Source: Sulfurimonas sp.
GTDB lineage: Bacteria; Campylobacterota; Campylobacteria; Campylobacterales; Sulfurimonadaceae
Direction: 5' to 3'
Assembly: GCF_019429335.1 (NCBI RefSeq)
Contig: NZ_JAHYJB010000003.1
Location: 50,769 to 114,768, forward strand
Length of the DNA stretch: 64,000 bases
A model generated the notes under the pieces. It ran no database searches. It was given only the letters and a program-made list of their open reading frames with translations, and was not told where the DNA came from. Positions 35,017-43,994 of the stretch are shown here, piece by piece (positions within the stretch are counted from its first letter, which is position 1; every line of letters begins with the position of its first letter). The position numbers and the translations under genes were made by a program.

Positions 35017-35760
35017 TTACATGTTCTCAAAAAATATTTTAATTACTTCATGTTTTAATTCTTCAAAATCAATTGTATAATCAAAATCTTTTTCCAACCC
35101 TATATTAACTACATTGATAAAATTTTCTTTTGTATAGTTTCCATAACAATTTTTATAATCTATTTCAATAGAATCTAATTTTGAAATTAAACATATTGCT
35201 TGATATGCTTTATCCGATACGCTTGTTTTATTATTTGGATGGGCTCGATAAAAATGTTGATTTGGAGTTATAGCAATAATATTTTCAGCCATATCTGCTA
35301 ATTCTGGAAATTTAGATGATAAAAAAATATGATGTGCTTGTGTTGCAGGATATGAATTAAATCTGTGAATTTCACTATAAGGGTGAATAGTTTTAACAAA
35401 TCTTTTTGCTTTTTCGATTTGGTATTTATAAAATTTATCATTATCAATTTCTTTTTCAAAAAATTGAACATTAAACTCTTCCCTTGTAAGAGATTTATCT
35501 TTTCTAATATCTCTCCAATTTGGTCTATTATAAAGTAAATCATTGTAATTTATTTCAGCAACTTCACCTGATTTACTACCAAATTTTTTATATTTAAAAC
35601 ATAATGTATTCAGCATCGGATTAAATATTCTTATTGGCTCTTTATCTTTAGTGATTTTTGTATATTTTTTAATAAATACTAAATAATTATTTCGTAATTC
35701 ATAAAGTGAATCTTTATCTTGTATTTTAAAAAAAAGTATCAAAATATTTCCATATATCAC
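35017..35760 (-). CDS. C-terminal part of an HNH-type restriction endonuclease (frameshifted)
   Basis: 247 residues as an open frame from a GTG. The conserved C-terminal region is QAHHIFLSSKFPELADMAEN followed by IAITPNQHFYRAHPNN, an HNH-like nuclease core, preceded by EPIRIFNPMLNTLCFKYKKF and LLYNRPNWRDIRKDKSLTRE. The first 11 codons of this frame are out of register with the protein family; continuity with the upstream 153-aa frame is restored if one T is removed from the T8 tract (see the A8 entry). With that change both parts give one about 390-residue enzyme. As it stands it is a broken or phase-off gene. Confidence 0.75.
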   Translation of the reverse strand: MIYGNILILFFKIQDKDSLYELRNNYLVFIKKYTKITKDKEPIRIFNPMLNTLCFKYKKFGSKSGEVAEINYNDLLYNRPNWRDIRKDKSLTREEFNVQFFEKEIDNDKFYKYQIEKAKRFVKTIHPYSEIHRFNSYPATQAHHIFLSSKFPELADMAENIIAITPNQHFYRAHPNNKTSVSDKAYQAICLISKLDSIEIDYKNCYGNYTKENFINVVNIGLEKDFDYTIDFEELKHEVIKIFFENM

Positions 35761-36187
35761 TATCTTTTAAAACTTTTTCAAGATATATTGATAAAAAATA
35801 AAAAGCATTTCTATCTCTTAAAGATATATACTCTATAAATTCTTTATTTACAACTATATATTTATATGGTTTTTTATCTCTATTTTCATTAATTAAACCA
35901 GAATAAGCCAGCATTTTCAGTGGCTGTGAAAAAAATTTATCATATTCCTTTTCTGCTTTTTTGACTTCTGGCTTATTAAATATTTCTGTAACTAATTCAT
36001 TTGAATAGGAACAAAATCGTATATCATTAACTGTAAAAGTATTTTCATCTTTTATACAATTAAGAATACATTCACAAACTGCACTTAATACATCAGGCTG
36101 AACTTTTTGATCAAAAAACCTCGCACTCCTAGTTTTTCTAATATCCAAATCTTTATTGTGAAAATATTCTTGTATTTCAGCTCTCAT
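35726..36187 (-). CDS. N-terminal part of the same HNH restriction endonuclease (frameshifted)
   Basis: 153 residues from ATG at 36187, beginning MRAEIQEYFHNKDLDIRKTR. It has the family's N-terminal signature (DIRKT.SARFFDQKVQPDVLSA..., then NKPEVKKAEKEYDKFFSQPLKML) and ends KDSDIWKYFDTFF at a stop created by the T8 tract. By memory of related HNH restriction enzymes the protein should continue into the downstream frame. It starts 3 nt after the stop of the 127-aa gene and in the same frame (TAA, ATT, ATG). Confidence 0.75.
   Translation of the reverse strand: MRAEIQEYFHNKDLDIRKTRSARFFDQKVQPDVLSAVCECILNCIKDENTFTVNDIRFCSYSNELVTEIFNKPEVKKAEKEYDKFFSQPLKMLAYSGLINENRDKKPYKYIVVNKEFIEYISLRDRNAFYFLSIYLEKVLKDSDIWKYFDTFF
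35728..35735. other. A8/T8 homopolymer tract at the frameshift in the restriction gene
   Basis: Eight A on the plus strand (T8 in the coding strand) lie at the end of the 153-aa frame. With eight T the reading hits TAA; with seven T the frame continues DTFFKIQDKD into the C-terminal HNH part. A slippage-prone tract at this place may switch the nuclease on and off, or may be a sequencing or assembly error. Confidence 0.85.
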
Positions 36188-36190
36188 AAT

Positions 36191-36574
36191 TTAATTTGGT
36201 AAACCTAAACCTATATCAAAATCACCAATATAGTTAGTAGGAATATTTCCACGAACTATATTAACATTCTGTATCTTGCCATTAATAAATCCATAATTTT
36301 GATATAAATTACATAAAAATTCATTACAATTTGTTCTATGTTGAATATTTCCATTTCCTGCTGTTAAACTAAAGTAACCTGGTATAGACGGATTAGTTTG
36401 ATAAAAATGAATTCTTCCTTCACTTCCCCAAGCACCTTGATTTTGGTTGTTTTCCCAATTTAAACTAGTAGAATTATTATTCCTAGCTAAATAACCTAAA
36501 GCTTGATAGTATTCACTTTCAGAATTAAATCGAATTTGTGCTGGATTATTTGTTCCAAAACTTGATTGATACAT
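36191..36574 (-). CDS. Unknown 127-aa protein between methyltransferase and endonuclease
   Basis: 127 residues rich in Asn, Gln, Gly and aromatic residues (for example NRNNNSTSLNWENNQ-like stretch and WGSEGRIHFYQTNP). There is no helix-turn-helix, so it is not a typical C-protein. It is packed between the methyltransferase stop (39 nt) and the endonuclease start (3 nt), so it is probably part of the same operon. I do not recognise it; an accessory or recognition component is inference. Confidence 0.6.
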   Translation of the reverse strand: MYQSSFGTNNPAQIRFNSESEYYQALGYLARNNNSTSLNWENNQNQGAWGSEGRIHFYQTNPSIPGYFSLTAGNGNIQHRTNCNEFLCNLYQNYGFINGKIQNVNIVRGNIPTNYIGDFDIGLGLPN

Positions 36575-36613
36575 TCTTTTCCTTTTTAAATAAATTTACA
36601 ACATTAATATTAC

Positions 36614-39100
36614 TTATTTAAACTTAAGTAATCCAAAAAACTTTACTGAATTATTATCTATATTTAAAGACCTAGTGCCTCTATTTCTTGCAATTTTATA
36701 ATATTCAGTAAATTCTTCACTACTATAATAATTTAAATGTTCTTGTGTTATATTAATACCATCTTTTGCTTTTAATAGGGCAACGGAACCATCTGCAATA
36801 CTGTTTTTTGGTAAAAAAGTTGCTCTTGGGTAGTATGTCAAATTTGGCACTAAAACAATATCGTTCTGATTAAGATATTTTGATACCACAAAACTATCTA
36901 TTTCATCCATAAAACAATCATAACTTTCTATATCTTTTATTTTATTGTTATCTATATTTCTTGATTTCAAAACTCTAAACTTTCCACTGCTTAAAGTATG
37001 TTTTTTTGTAATTTGCCTATCTCTAAATGTTTCAAATATATCAAGTTCCATTTTTTCAGCAATAAGATCAAAAAACTCATTTCTATATATTAGCCAGTAG
37101 GGAAATTCTTTTGAAAATATATAGTCTTTATTTTGATAAATAAGAGTATTGGTAATATAACTTTCTATTTTCATCTGCTCAAGTTTTTCTTTTTTATATG
37201 TATCAAGTAAAAAGCTTATTGTTTCAATTTTTACACCTTTAAAAGCTTTCTCTCCATAATCGGTAAGAGAGTGGAGATTATTTTTTTCTAACATCTTTCT
37301 TGTTTCATTAAATTCAGGTGCATTAATCAAACTTTTTGGAACAATCAAGGAAACATATTTACCTAGTTTTATGGATTTTTCAATAAAAAATGAAAATAGA
37401 TTATTTGTATCTTTGTTTTGAGAGACTGATTTATATGATTCCAATAAAGATTTTTCATTTATAACTTTTCCATAGGGTGGATTACCTATTACTAAGTCAT
37501 AAGAATATTCATTAGCCCATAATAAAAAATCCTCATTTATAAAATTAATAATGATATTTTTTGGTACTTTTGTTTTTTCTAGTAGCAGTTTCAATATCCC
37601 AAGTGAATTTTTATCAATATCAACTACATCTAAAATAACTTTTGGAATGTTTTTGTATTTTTTAAATAGTAAAGGCAAAAAGTTTCCTATACCAACAGAG
37701 GGTTCAAGTATTTTAATAGATTTTTTGTTATCAAAACTAGGTAATTTAGAAATAACATTAAAAACTATATCTTCTCTTGTAAAATATGCTTTTGTCTCAC
37801 TTCTATTTACATTAGATAATTCAGCAATATTATAAAGAGTATTCATATCGCATTTAAGAGGATTGTCTTTTATAAAATTTTTTAATATATTTAAATCTAG
37901 CAGATTGTATTCTTGTATAGTTTTATTTATTTCATTAATAGATAAAACTTTTTGATTTAAAACTTTTTTAATATTTTGTGCAATTTGCTCAAATATTTTA
38001 GTTGGTACTGCTTCACCGATACAATGTCTTATATTTAATTCTTCTTGTTTTAAAAACTTTTTCTTTTCTTCATTTGATAAATTATTTAATGCTTCAAATT
38101 CAATATTTGACCATTTAAATTCATTAGGGATAGTCATCATACGCATAAGTTCTCTTATACTAAATACTCTGTTATCGGAGGGATGAATTGTATTTTGACT
38201 TGCTAAAATATCATTTCTTGTGTGAATACAAGGTGCAACTTTATCCCAATACCATCTTGCGTATTTATCACCATTTTTATTTTTGTTAAAAACCATCTTT
38301 CCATTAATAATTTTGTGTGGTATTCGCTCTACTTCAATATTGCTAAATGCTGATTGCCCTTCTTTTATAGTTTCTATCCAAGGCAACATTTTTTCATCAA
38401 AACTCCTGCAAGAGTGGAAAATATCATCTTTAGAGATTTCTCCCATAATTTTTAATGATGGTAAGTCTGATATTAAATGTTTTAATATTTTTGCTTTTTG
38501 TTCTTTTGGAAAAAGTTGATGTGGGCTTACATTTATTAAATCTTTTCTAACACCGATAACTAAAGTTCTTGTTCTACTTGATTGAGCACCATAATCTTTA
38601 AAATTTATTACTTTTGATAAAATGTTGTATGTCCCACCAAGATTTGAGTCTATAGCTTCTTTAATAGATTTTTCAATATTGTCTACATCAGTACAAAGAG
38701 TATTTAAAAAAGCTCTTACATTTTCAAAAATAAAAAATTTTGGTTTAATTTGACTAACTATTTTAATAGATTCTACTACTAAGGAATTTCTTTTGATTTC
38801 ATTATTTTTTTTATGATTTGCAACAGACATCCCTTGGCACGGGGGAGTGGCTATTAAAACATCTAAATCGTTTACATTATTATTTTCTAATTCTCTGTAA
38901 ATTTTATCTTGTATTTCTCGCTCTGATAAATCACCTTGTATATATCCAGTACTAAATTCACACTTATTATTAAACTGTTGTATCTTAATTCTTTTACTAA
39001 GGTATTCATTTGTTGCAACACATTTAAAACCTTGTTGCTTAAATCCGTAACATCCAATACCTGCACTACTGAAAAGAGAGACATAATTTAATAATTTCAT
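36614..39100 (-). CDS. Fused m5C / m6A DNA methyltransferase of a restriction-modification system
   Basis: 828 residues carrying two methyltransferases. The N-terminal half is a cytosine-C5 enzyme: SAM motif LFSSAGIGCYGF (9-20), catalytic ATPPCQG (84-90, Cys88), ENV (126-128), QSSRTR (173-178) and GEAVP (362-366). The C-terminal half is an N6-adenine enzyme: EPSVGIGN (466-473) and NPPYG (540-544), followed by a target-recognition-like region. Such double enzymes protect the two strands of asymmetric sites. GGAGT precedes the ATG and a TATAAA-type -10 lies upstream. Codon use is much more AT-rich than in the neighbours. Confidence 0.9.
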   Translation of the reverse strand: MKLLNYVSLFSSAGIGCYGFKQQGFKCVATNEYLSKRIKIQQFNNKCEFSTGYIQGDLSEREIQDKIYRELENNNVNDLDVLIATPPCQGMSVANHKKNNEIKRNSLVVESIKIVSQIKPKFFIFENVRAFLNTLCTDVDNIEKSIKEAIDSNLGGTYNILSKVINFKDYGAQSSRTRTLVIGVRKDLINVSPHQLFPKEQKAKILKHLISDLPSLKIMGEISKDDIFHSCRSFDEKMLPWIETIKEGQSAFSNIEVERIPHKIINGKMVFNKNKNGDKYARWYWDKVAPCIHTRNDILASQNTIHPSDNRVFSIRELMRMMTIPNEFKWSNIEFEALNNLSNEEKKKFLKQEELNIRHCIGEAVPTKIFEQIAQNIKKVLNQKVLSINEINKTIQEYNLLDLNILKNFIKDNPLKCDMNTLYNIAELSNVNRSETKAYFTREDIVFNVISKLPSFDNKKSIKILEPSVGIGNFLPLLFKKYKNIPKVILDVVDIDKNSLGILKLLLEKTKVPKNIIINFINEDFLLWANEYSYDLVIGNPPYGKVINEKSLLESYKSVSQNKDTNNLFSFFIEKSIKLGKYVSLIVPKSLINAPEFNETRKMLEKNNLHSLTDYGEKAFKGVKIETISFLLDTYKKEKLEQMKIESYITNTLIYQNKDYIFSKEFPYWLIYRNEFFDLIAEKMELDIFETFRDRQITKKHTLSSGKFRVLKSRNIDNNKIKDIESYDCFMDEIDSFVVSKYLNQNDIVLVPNLTYYPRATFLPKNSIADGSVALLKAKDGINITQEHLNYYSSEEFTEYYKIARNRGTRSLNIDNNSVKFFGLLKFK

Positions 39101-39327
39101 TAAAACTCCATATTTTATACTTTTTATTACTGTATTCCATATAACTAATTTCTCAACGAGTTAGTTGTTTACTCTCATTTGATTATTATTTGCCATACTT
39201 AGAAAAACTTTGATTATATTAGACAACTTTTGACCTCCGCTCTTTATTTTTAAAATTATAACTTTTTATGCTTACATATATTACTTTCTTTTTATATGAG
39301 AACAATAAAATATGTCATTTTGCAATA

Positions 39328-41427
39328 TTATCTTTTCCTCCAAACACTAACCTCTGCGATGCTGTGCTGAAACTTTCTTGCCGTCTCTTTGATAACAAAC
39401 TCCAAATCCTGAAGATGTACAAGCTCAAATTTTTTACCCAAAATCTCTTTTAGCGTATCTATCGTTTTTATCTCTTTGGCGCTCTCATCTTTGTATCCGC
39501 CGAGCCAGAACTCTTTTTTGGTTGAGCTCTCTTGCCAAGTGTATGGCGAGGTTAAAATCAAAACGCCATCTCTGTTTAGCCTCTCATAAACGCTCTCCAA
39601 AAATAGTCTGGGATTGTAGAGCCTGTCTATGAGATTTGTAGCCATGACTAAATCGTAAGAGTTGAAATTTGGCTTGAGGTTACATGCGTCACCCTGCCAG
39701 AATGAGACTCTCTCTTTTAGATTCTCATAGCCAAGCTCCTCTATGTTCACCTTTTTTTTCTCTACCAAATCGCCCTCGGTTTTTGAAGCAAAACCGATGT
39801 ATCCGTCACTTTTTAGTTTTACGCCCACGCCTATAAATCTAGCCGAGAAGTCAATCCCCTGAACCTCATCAAAACTCTTTGCAAGCTCAAAAGCCGCTCT
39901 TCCTGTCGCACATCCCAAATCAAGAGCTTTTGTGTGGTTTTTTGCAAATTTTGAGGCTATTTTTGCGCACTCTATTGCAAAGTTTTTTACGCCGAAGTTC
40001 TCATCTCCGTACTGAAACTCACAATACTGTGAAACAAGTTCGTCACTCTCGTAGACATCACTCTCTATTCTATCGTCACTGCTTGAGATAACATATCTAA
40101 AACCGGCGTTTTGAGGGAAGTGCTTACGAAATGCGTAACGGGAGTGTTTCATTATAAGGTTTCCGCTGCTAGCCCATGACGAGCCTAAAATCAGCGCATG
40201 TCTGCCATCATATGTCGGCACGGAAAAGTCATCATATGCCGAATGAACTTCAAATCCCTCAAAGCCGAATATCGGAGTTTTACTCCACTGCCAGACGTTT
40301 CCGACAACATCATATATGCCGTTGAAACCAAACTCATTTACGGGACATGAGCTAAAGTAGTGGTAAAAGTTTAGGTTTGCCCTGCTCTCATGAAAGTCCG
40401 GAATATCCTGCAAACCTGCATAATTGTATATCAGTCTATACTCCGTCTCGCTTGGCAAAGAGTAGATAACTCCATCCTTTTTACCTTTGTAACGGCAAAA
40501 TGCCTCCGCTTCAAGCGCATTTACATCCGCAGGCCAGTCAAGCGGCATATCTATGAGTTTAGAGAGTGTTCTATATCTGTACATGCCCTCTTCTAATACC
40601 CAAAACAGAGGATGTTTTGCGCCGCTTATCTCTAAAAACTTTCTCCCCTCGTCATCCCAAAATTCCTCATCTTCATATCCCCCCTCTTTTACAAACTCCA
40701 TAAATTCGGCGTTGCTTACCAGATATTTTGAGACTTTAAATTTTTCTATCGTCTCGCTAAACTCTCCATACTCGTTATCCCAGCCGTAGAGATTGTGTGA
40801 CTTATCTTTACCTAAAACAACATTGCCGCCCTCTATTGTTATCATCTTATTTTTTGGAGCGGATGAACTATGCGGACAGATGTTGAACTCTTTTACCTCT
40901 TTTACCTTCTCAAGCGGCATCTGGCGGTGCAAAACAAGCGATGTTTCTATATGGATACGCTCATGCTCTATGCCCATAAGAACTATCCACATAGGCGATT
41001 CCTGCGTAATAGGCAGAGTCAATGGAAGCGAAGCTATAAGAGAATCAACGATATTTCTCACCTTCATTCTATATGCTCTAACATCATCCACTTTTGGCCA
41101 CTTATAATGCGTGCTATTTGTATCGTCCCACTCCATCTCATCCACACCAACGGCAAAAATGGACTCAAACTCGGGATTTATCCGTTCTTTTATTATCTTC
41201 ATATATATTAGTTTATTTATAAAAAAAGTGGCGGTATGTCCGAAATAAAATATCATCGGATGGCGAGTCGGCTCGGATTTTTGATAAAAAACCTCATCGC
41301 TCTTTAGTACTTCAAAAATCTTCTCAAAAATATCGTAAGTGTTGTGAAAATATGCTCTTATCTCTTCTCTTTTTGCCTCTCTGTCTGTCCCGTCTAAAGT
41401 TATGGGATATAAACTAAACTTACTCAA
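39328..41427 (-). CDS. ovoA: 5-histidylcysteine sulfoxide synthase / methyltransferase (ovothiol synthesis)
   Basis: 699 residues from a TTG start with AAGGG 8 nt upstream. Three parts: a DinB-like domain with the iron site H155-x3-H159-x-E161 (GIEHERIHIE), a formylglycine-generating-enzyme-like sulfatase-modifying domain (about 190-450, GNVWQWSKTP...SSWASSGN), and a C-terminal SAM methyltransferase (LDLGCATGRAAFELAKSF). This is the OvoA layout, which joins cysteine to histidine and N-methylates the product to make ovothiol, an antioxidant thiol. It is divergent from pgeF across 28 nt. Confidence 0.9.
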   Translation of the reverse strand: MSKFSLYPITLDGTDREAKREEIRAYFHNTYDIFEKIFEVLKSDEVFYQKSEPTRHPMIFYFGHTATFFINKLIYMKIIKERINPEFESIFAVGVDEMEWDDTNSTHYKWPKVDDVRAYRMKVRNIVDSLIASLPLTLPITQESPMWIVLMGIEHERIHIETSLVLHRQMPLEKVKEVKEFNICPHSSSAPKNKMITIEGGNVVLGKDKSHNLYGWDNEYGEFSETIEKFKVSKYLVSNAEFMEFVKEGGYEDEEFWDDEGRKFLEISGAKHPLFWVLEEGMYRYRTLSKLIDMPLDWPADVNALEAEAFCRYKGKKDGVIYSLPSETEYRLIYNYAGLQDIPDFHESRANLNFYHYFSSCPVNEFGFNGIYDVVGNVWQWSKTPIFGFEGFEVHSAYDDFSVPTYDGRHALILGSSWASSGNLIMKHSRYAFRKHFPQNAGFRYVISSSDDRIESDVYESDELVSQYCEFQYGDENFGVKNFAIECAKIASKFAKNHTKALDLGCATGRAAFELAKSFDEVQGIDFSARFIGVGVKLKSDGYIGFASKTEGDLVEKKKVNIEELGYENLKERVSFWQGDACNLKPNFNSYDLVMATNLIDRLYNPRLFLESVYERLNRDGVLILTSPYTWQESSTKKEFWLGGYKDESAKEIKTIDTLKEILGKKFELVHLQDLEFVIKETARKFQHSIAEVSVWRKR

Positions 41428-41443
41428 AATATTCCCTTTTGGA

Positions 41444-41449
41444 TATAAT
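41444..41449 (+). promoter_or_regulatory. -10 box immediately before pgeF
   Basis: TATAAT ends 6 nt before the pgeF ATG at 41456; no ribosome-binding site lies between. The only intergenic DNA is 28 nt shared with ovoA, so transcription probably starts at the ATG. Confidence 0.55.
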
Positions 41450-41455
41450 TTTTCT

Positions 41456-42181
41456 ATGAAATTTTATTATAGTGAAAAACTAAGCTTATTTACAAACCTC
41501 TTGCACGCTTTTACTACAAAAGAGAGCGGCAACCTTGCATTTCATGTCAGAGATGACGAAACAGAGGTGCAAAAAAATCATGAACTCTTGGCAAAAGAGT
41601 TAGGATATGAAAAAAATTCACTTGTTCACATGCAACAGATTCACTCCGACATCGTACATGTGGTTGCAAATGAGGATTTTAAAACTCCCCCTACATGCGA
41701 CGCGCTTATAACAAATAGACCAAACACACCTCTTATGGTTATGGTTGCCGACTGCTCTCCTATACTGTTTTATGATGATAAAAAAAGGGTTATTGCTGCG
41801 GCTCATGCAGGACGTCAGGGTGCCTTTAAAAACATAGTTAAAAACGTGGTTGAGAGGATGAAAACAGAATTTGGCACAGAGGCAAAAAATGTACATGTAA
41901 GCGTGGGAGCAAGCATCGGAGTGTGCTGTTATGAGGTTGGGGGCGAGATTTACGTCGAGGCAAAAGAGAAAGGTTTAGAGTATGCTATGCAAAAAAGAGG
42001 CGGGAGCTTTTACCTTGATGTCGCCTCAATTTTGCAAAAACAGCTGCTCTCATGCGGTATAAAAAGAGAAAATATCGAGTTTTGCGATGATTGCACATGC
42101 TGCAACACGCATAAATATTTCTCTTACAGAGCAGAGGCAAAAACAGGAAGATTTGCCGGGATTATCCAACTAAAAGGGTAA
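41456..42181 (+). CDS. pgeF: Peptidoglycan editing factor PgeF (laccase-domain, YfiH family)
   Basis: 241 residues from the ATG following a TATAAT box; a longer frame from 41402 would run across the promoter and into ovoA. Motifs are AAAHAGRQGAFKN, CCYEVG and DDCTCCNTHKYFSYR, the metal/purine-site residues of YfiH proteins, which remove wrongly incorporated D-serine peptides from peptidoglycan (PgeF) or act as purine hydrolases. The end overlaps dxs (convergent) by 20 bp. Confidence 0.85.
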   Translation: MKFYYSEKLSLFTNLLHAFTTKESGNLAFHVRDDETEVQKNHELLAKELGYEKNSLVHMQQIHSDIVHVVANEDFKTPPTCDALITNRPNTPLMVMVADCSPILFYDDKKRVIAAAHAGRQGAFKNIVKNVVERMKTEFGTEAKNVHVSVGASIGVCCYEVGGEIYVEAKEKGLEYAMQKRGGSFYLDVASILQKQLLSCGIKRENIEFCDDCTCCNTHKYFSYRAEAKTGRFAGIIQLKG

Positions 42182-43985
42182 CTTTTTTTGCAAGCTGTGC
42201 AGGCAGAAGTCCTAAAGACTCCTCAACCAGCTTTGTGTTTCCGTGTGTGATAAACTTATCCTCATACTCAAAGCTTACAACTTCTACATGTAGAATTTTT
42301 TCACGAGACAAAAACTCTAAAATAGCGCTGCCGACTCCGCCCATTTTTGCGCTGTCGCTAAATACAAACCACTTTTTATGTTTTTTAGACATCTCTTGAA
42401 GCATCTCTTCATCAAGCGGTTTTACAAATCGCAAATCCAAAATACTTACTTCAAAATCCAAATGTTCTGCACTCTCATAAGCACGTCCTACGCCGTTTCC
42501 GTATCCTATAAACAAAATATCGCTGTTGTTTGAGCGCAGAAGCTGGGACTTTGCCAACTCAAAAGGCAAAGATTCCGGCAAAGTAGTTTGAGTAAACGAA
42601 CCTCTTGGATATCTGAGCGAACACGGATATGGATACTCGGATGCAAACGCCATTGCCTGATGAAAACTCTTCTCATCACGCGGAGCAAAAAGCGTCATGT
42701 TTGGTATCGCCCTTAAAAAACTGATATCAAAGGCACCCTGATGCGTCTCACCGTCCTCTCCGACTATTCCGGCTCTGTCAAGCGCAAAAACAACAGGAAG
42801 ATTCATCAAACATGTATCATGTATTATTTGATCATAACCGCGCTGCAGAAATGTCGAGTATATGGTACAAAACGGCTTAAACCCCTCTTTTGCCAAAGCT
42901 GCCATTGACGTAACGGCATGCTGTTCGGCAATAGCCACATCCCAAAATCTGTCCGGATATGCTTCCATCAGCTCATTTAAGCCTGTTCCGCTTGGCATTG
43001 CAGCAGTTGCTCCGACAATTTTAGGGTTGTTTTTTGCAAGATGCAAAAGTGCCTCCGTATATATCTGCGTTGCGCTTTTGTCAGAGCTCTTATTTGCACT
43101 TGCTCCGCTGTCAAGGTCAAAAGGACCCACCCCATGCCACTTCTCATCTTTGCCCTCTGCTATTTCATAACCTTTGCCCTTTAGAGTTTGTACATGCACG
43201 ATGACAGGTTTTTTAAGATCTTTTGATTTGTGAAGTATCTCTATCAGCGACACCAAGTTATGTCCGTCAATAGGCCCGATATAGTCAATACCCATCTCTT
43301 CAAACATTATCCCCGGAGTTATCAGCTTAAGTGATTCTTCCATTCTTTTTGCCATATATCTGGCACCTTCGCCGAAATTATCAACAAAATTCTCGGTATG
43401 TTTTTTGAAATTTTGATAAAACGGAGAAGCCATTGCGGAGCTTAGCATACGGCTAATCGCGCCTATAGGCTTTGATATGCTCATCTCATTATCGTTTAGT
43501 ATGATTACCATCGGATATTTTCTCTCGCCAAGCTCATTTAGCGCCTCATACACCATGCCGGCGGTCATCGCGCCATCACCAATCATTATGACGGGAACTC
43601 TTGAATCCTGCTCACCCTTTAGTGCAATAGCTTTTGCTGCACCCACGCCTAAAGAGATGGATGTGGAGCTATGCCCTGCTACAAAATAGTCGTGCTCGCT
43701 CTCGCTTGGTTTTGTATATCCGCACAATCCGCCAAACTCTCTTAGTGTATCAAACTCTTTAAATCTTCCTGTTAAAAGTTTATGCGCGTAGGCTTGGTGC
43801 GAAACGTCAAAGATAAAAGGGTCTTTTTTTGAGTCAAAAACCTCATGCATCGCAACGATAAGTTCCGTTGCGCCAAGAGTTGAGCTTAGGTGTCCGCCGT
43901 TTTTGCTGACCACCCTCAATATCTCTTCTCTTATATCTTTACAAATCTCTTCAAGCTCTTTTATTCTACTTAATTGTATATTCAT
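42162..43985 (-). CDS. dxs: 1-deoxy-D-xylulose-5-phosphate synthase
   Basis: 607 residues, the normal size. Thiamine-diphosphate motif GDGAMTAGMVYEALNELG...NDNEMSIS and the transketolase-type DRAGIVGEDGETHQG are present. It condenses pyruvate and glyceraldehyde-3-phosphate for the MEP isoprenoid pathway. It follows fliH by 9 nt, an arrangement shared with Campylobacter. Confidence 0.96.
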   Translation of the reverse strand: MNIQLSRIKELEEICKDIREEILRVVSKNGGHLSSTLGATELIVAMHEVFDSKKDPFIFDVSHQAYAHKLLTGRFKEFDTLREFGGLCGYTKPSESEHDYFVAGHSSTSISLGVGAAKAIALKGEQDSRVPVIMIGDGAMTAGMVYEALNELGERKYPMVIILNDNEMSISKPIGAISRMLSSAMASPFYQNFKKHTENFVDNFGEGARYMAKRMEESLKLITPGIMFEEMGIDYIGPIDGHNLVSLIEILHKSKDLKKPVIVHVQTLKGKGYEIAEGKDEKWHGVGPFDLDSGASANKSSDKSATQIYTEALLHLAKNNPKIVGATAAMPSGTGLNELMEAYPDRFWDVAIAEQHAVTSMAALAKEGFKPFCTIYSTFLQRGYDQIIHDTCLMNLPVVFALDRAGIVGEDGETHQGAFDISFLRAIPNMTLFAPRDEKSFHQAMAFASEYPYPCSLRYPRGSFTQTTLPESLPFELAKSQLLRSNNSDILFIGYGNGVGRAYESAEHLDFEVSILDLRFVKPLDEEMLQEMSKKHKKWFVFSDSAKMGGVGSAILEFLSREKILHVEVVSFEYEDKFITHGNTKLVEESLGLLPAQLAKKVTLLVG

Positions 43986-43994
43986 ATATCTTTT

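Noticed and set aside
35726-36574. 127-aa gene as the N-terminus of the endonuclease broken by a nonsense codon
   Set aside because: The endonuclease family as I recall it begins at the MRAEIQEYF residues, so the TAA more likely separates two genes; kept as a lower-weight alternative.
39143-39166. AACTAA...TTAGTT as an operator of the methyltransferase gene
   Set aside because: Only 6-bp arms with a 12-nt loop in AT-rich DNA; likely chance.
41402-41455. Longer N-terminus for pgeF
   Set aside because: It would cross the TATAAT box and overlap ovoA; the family starts at the inner ATG.
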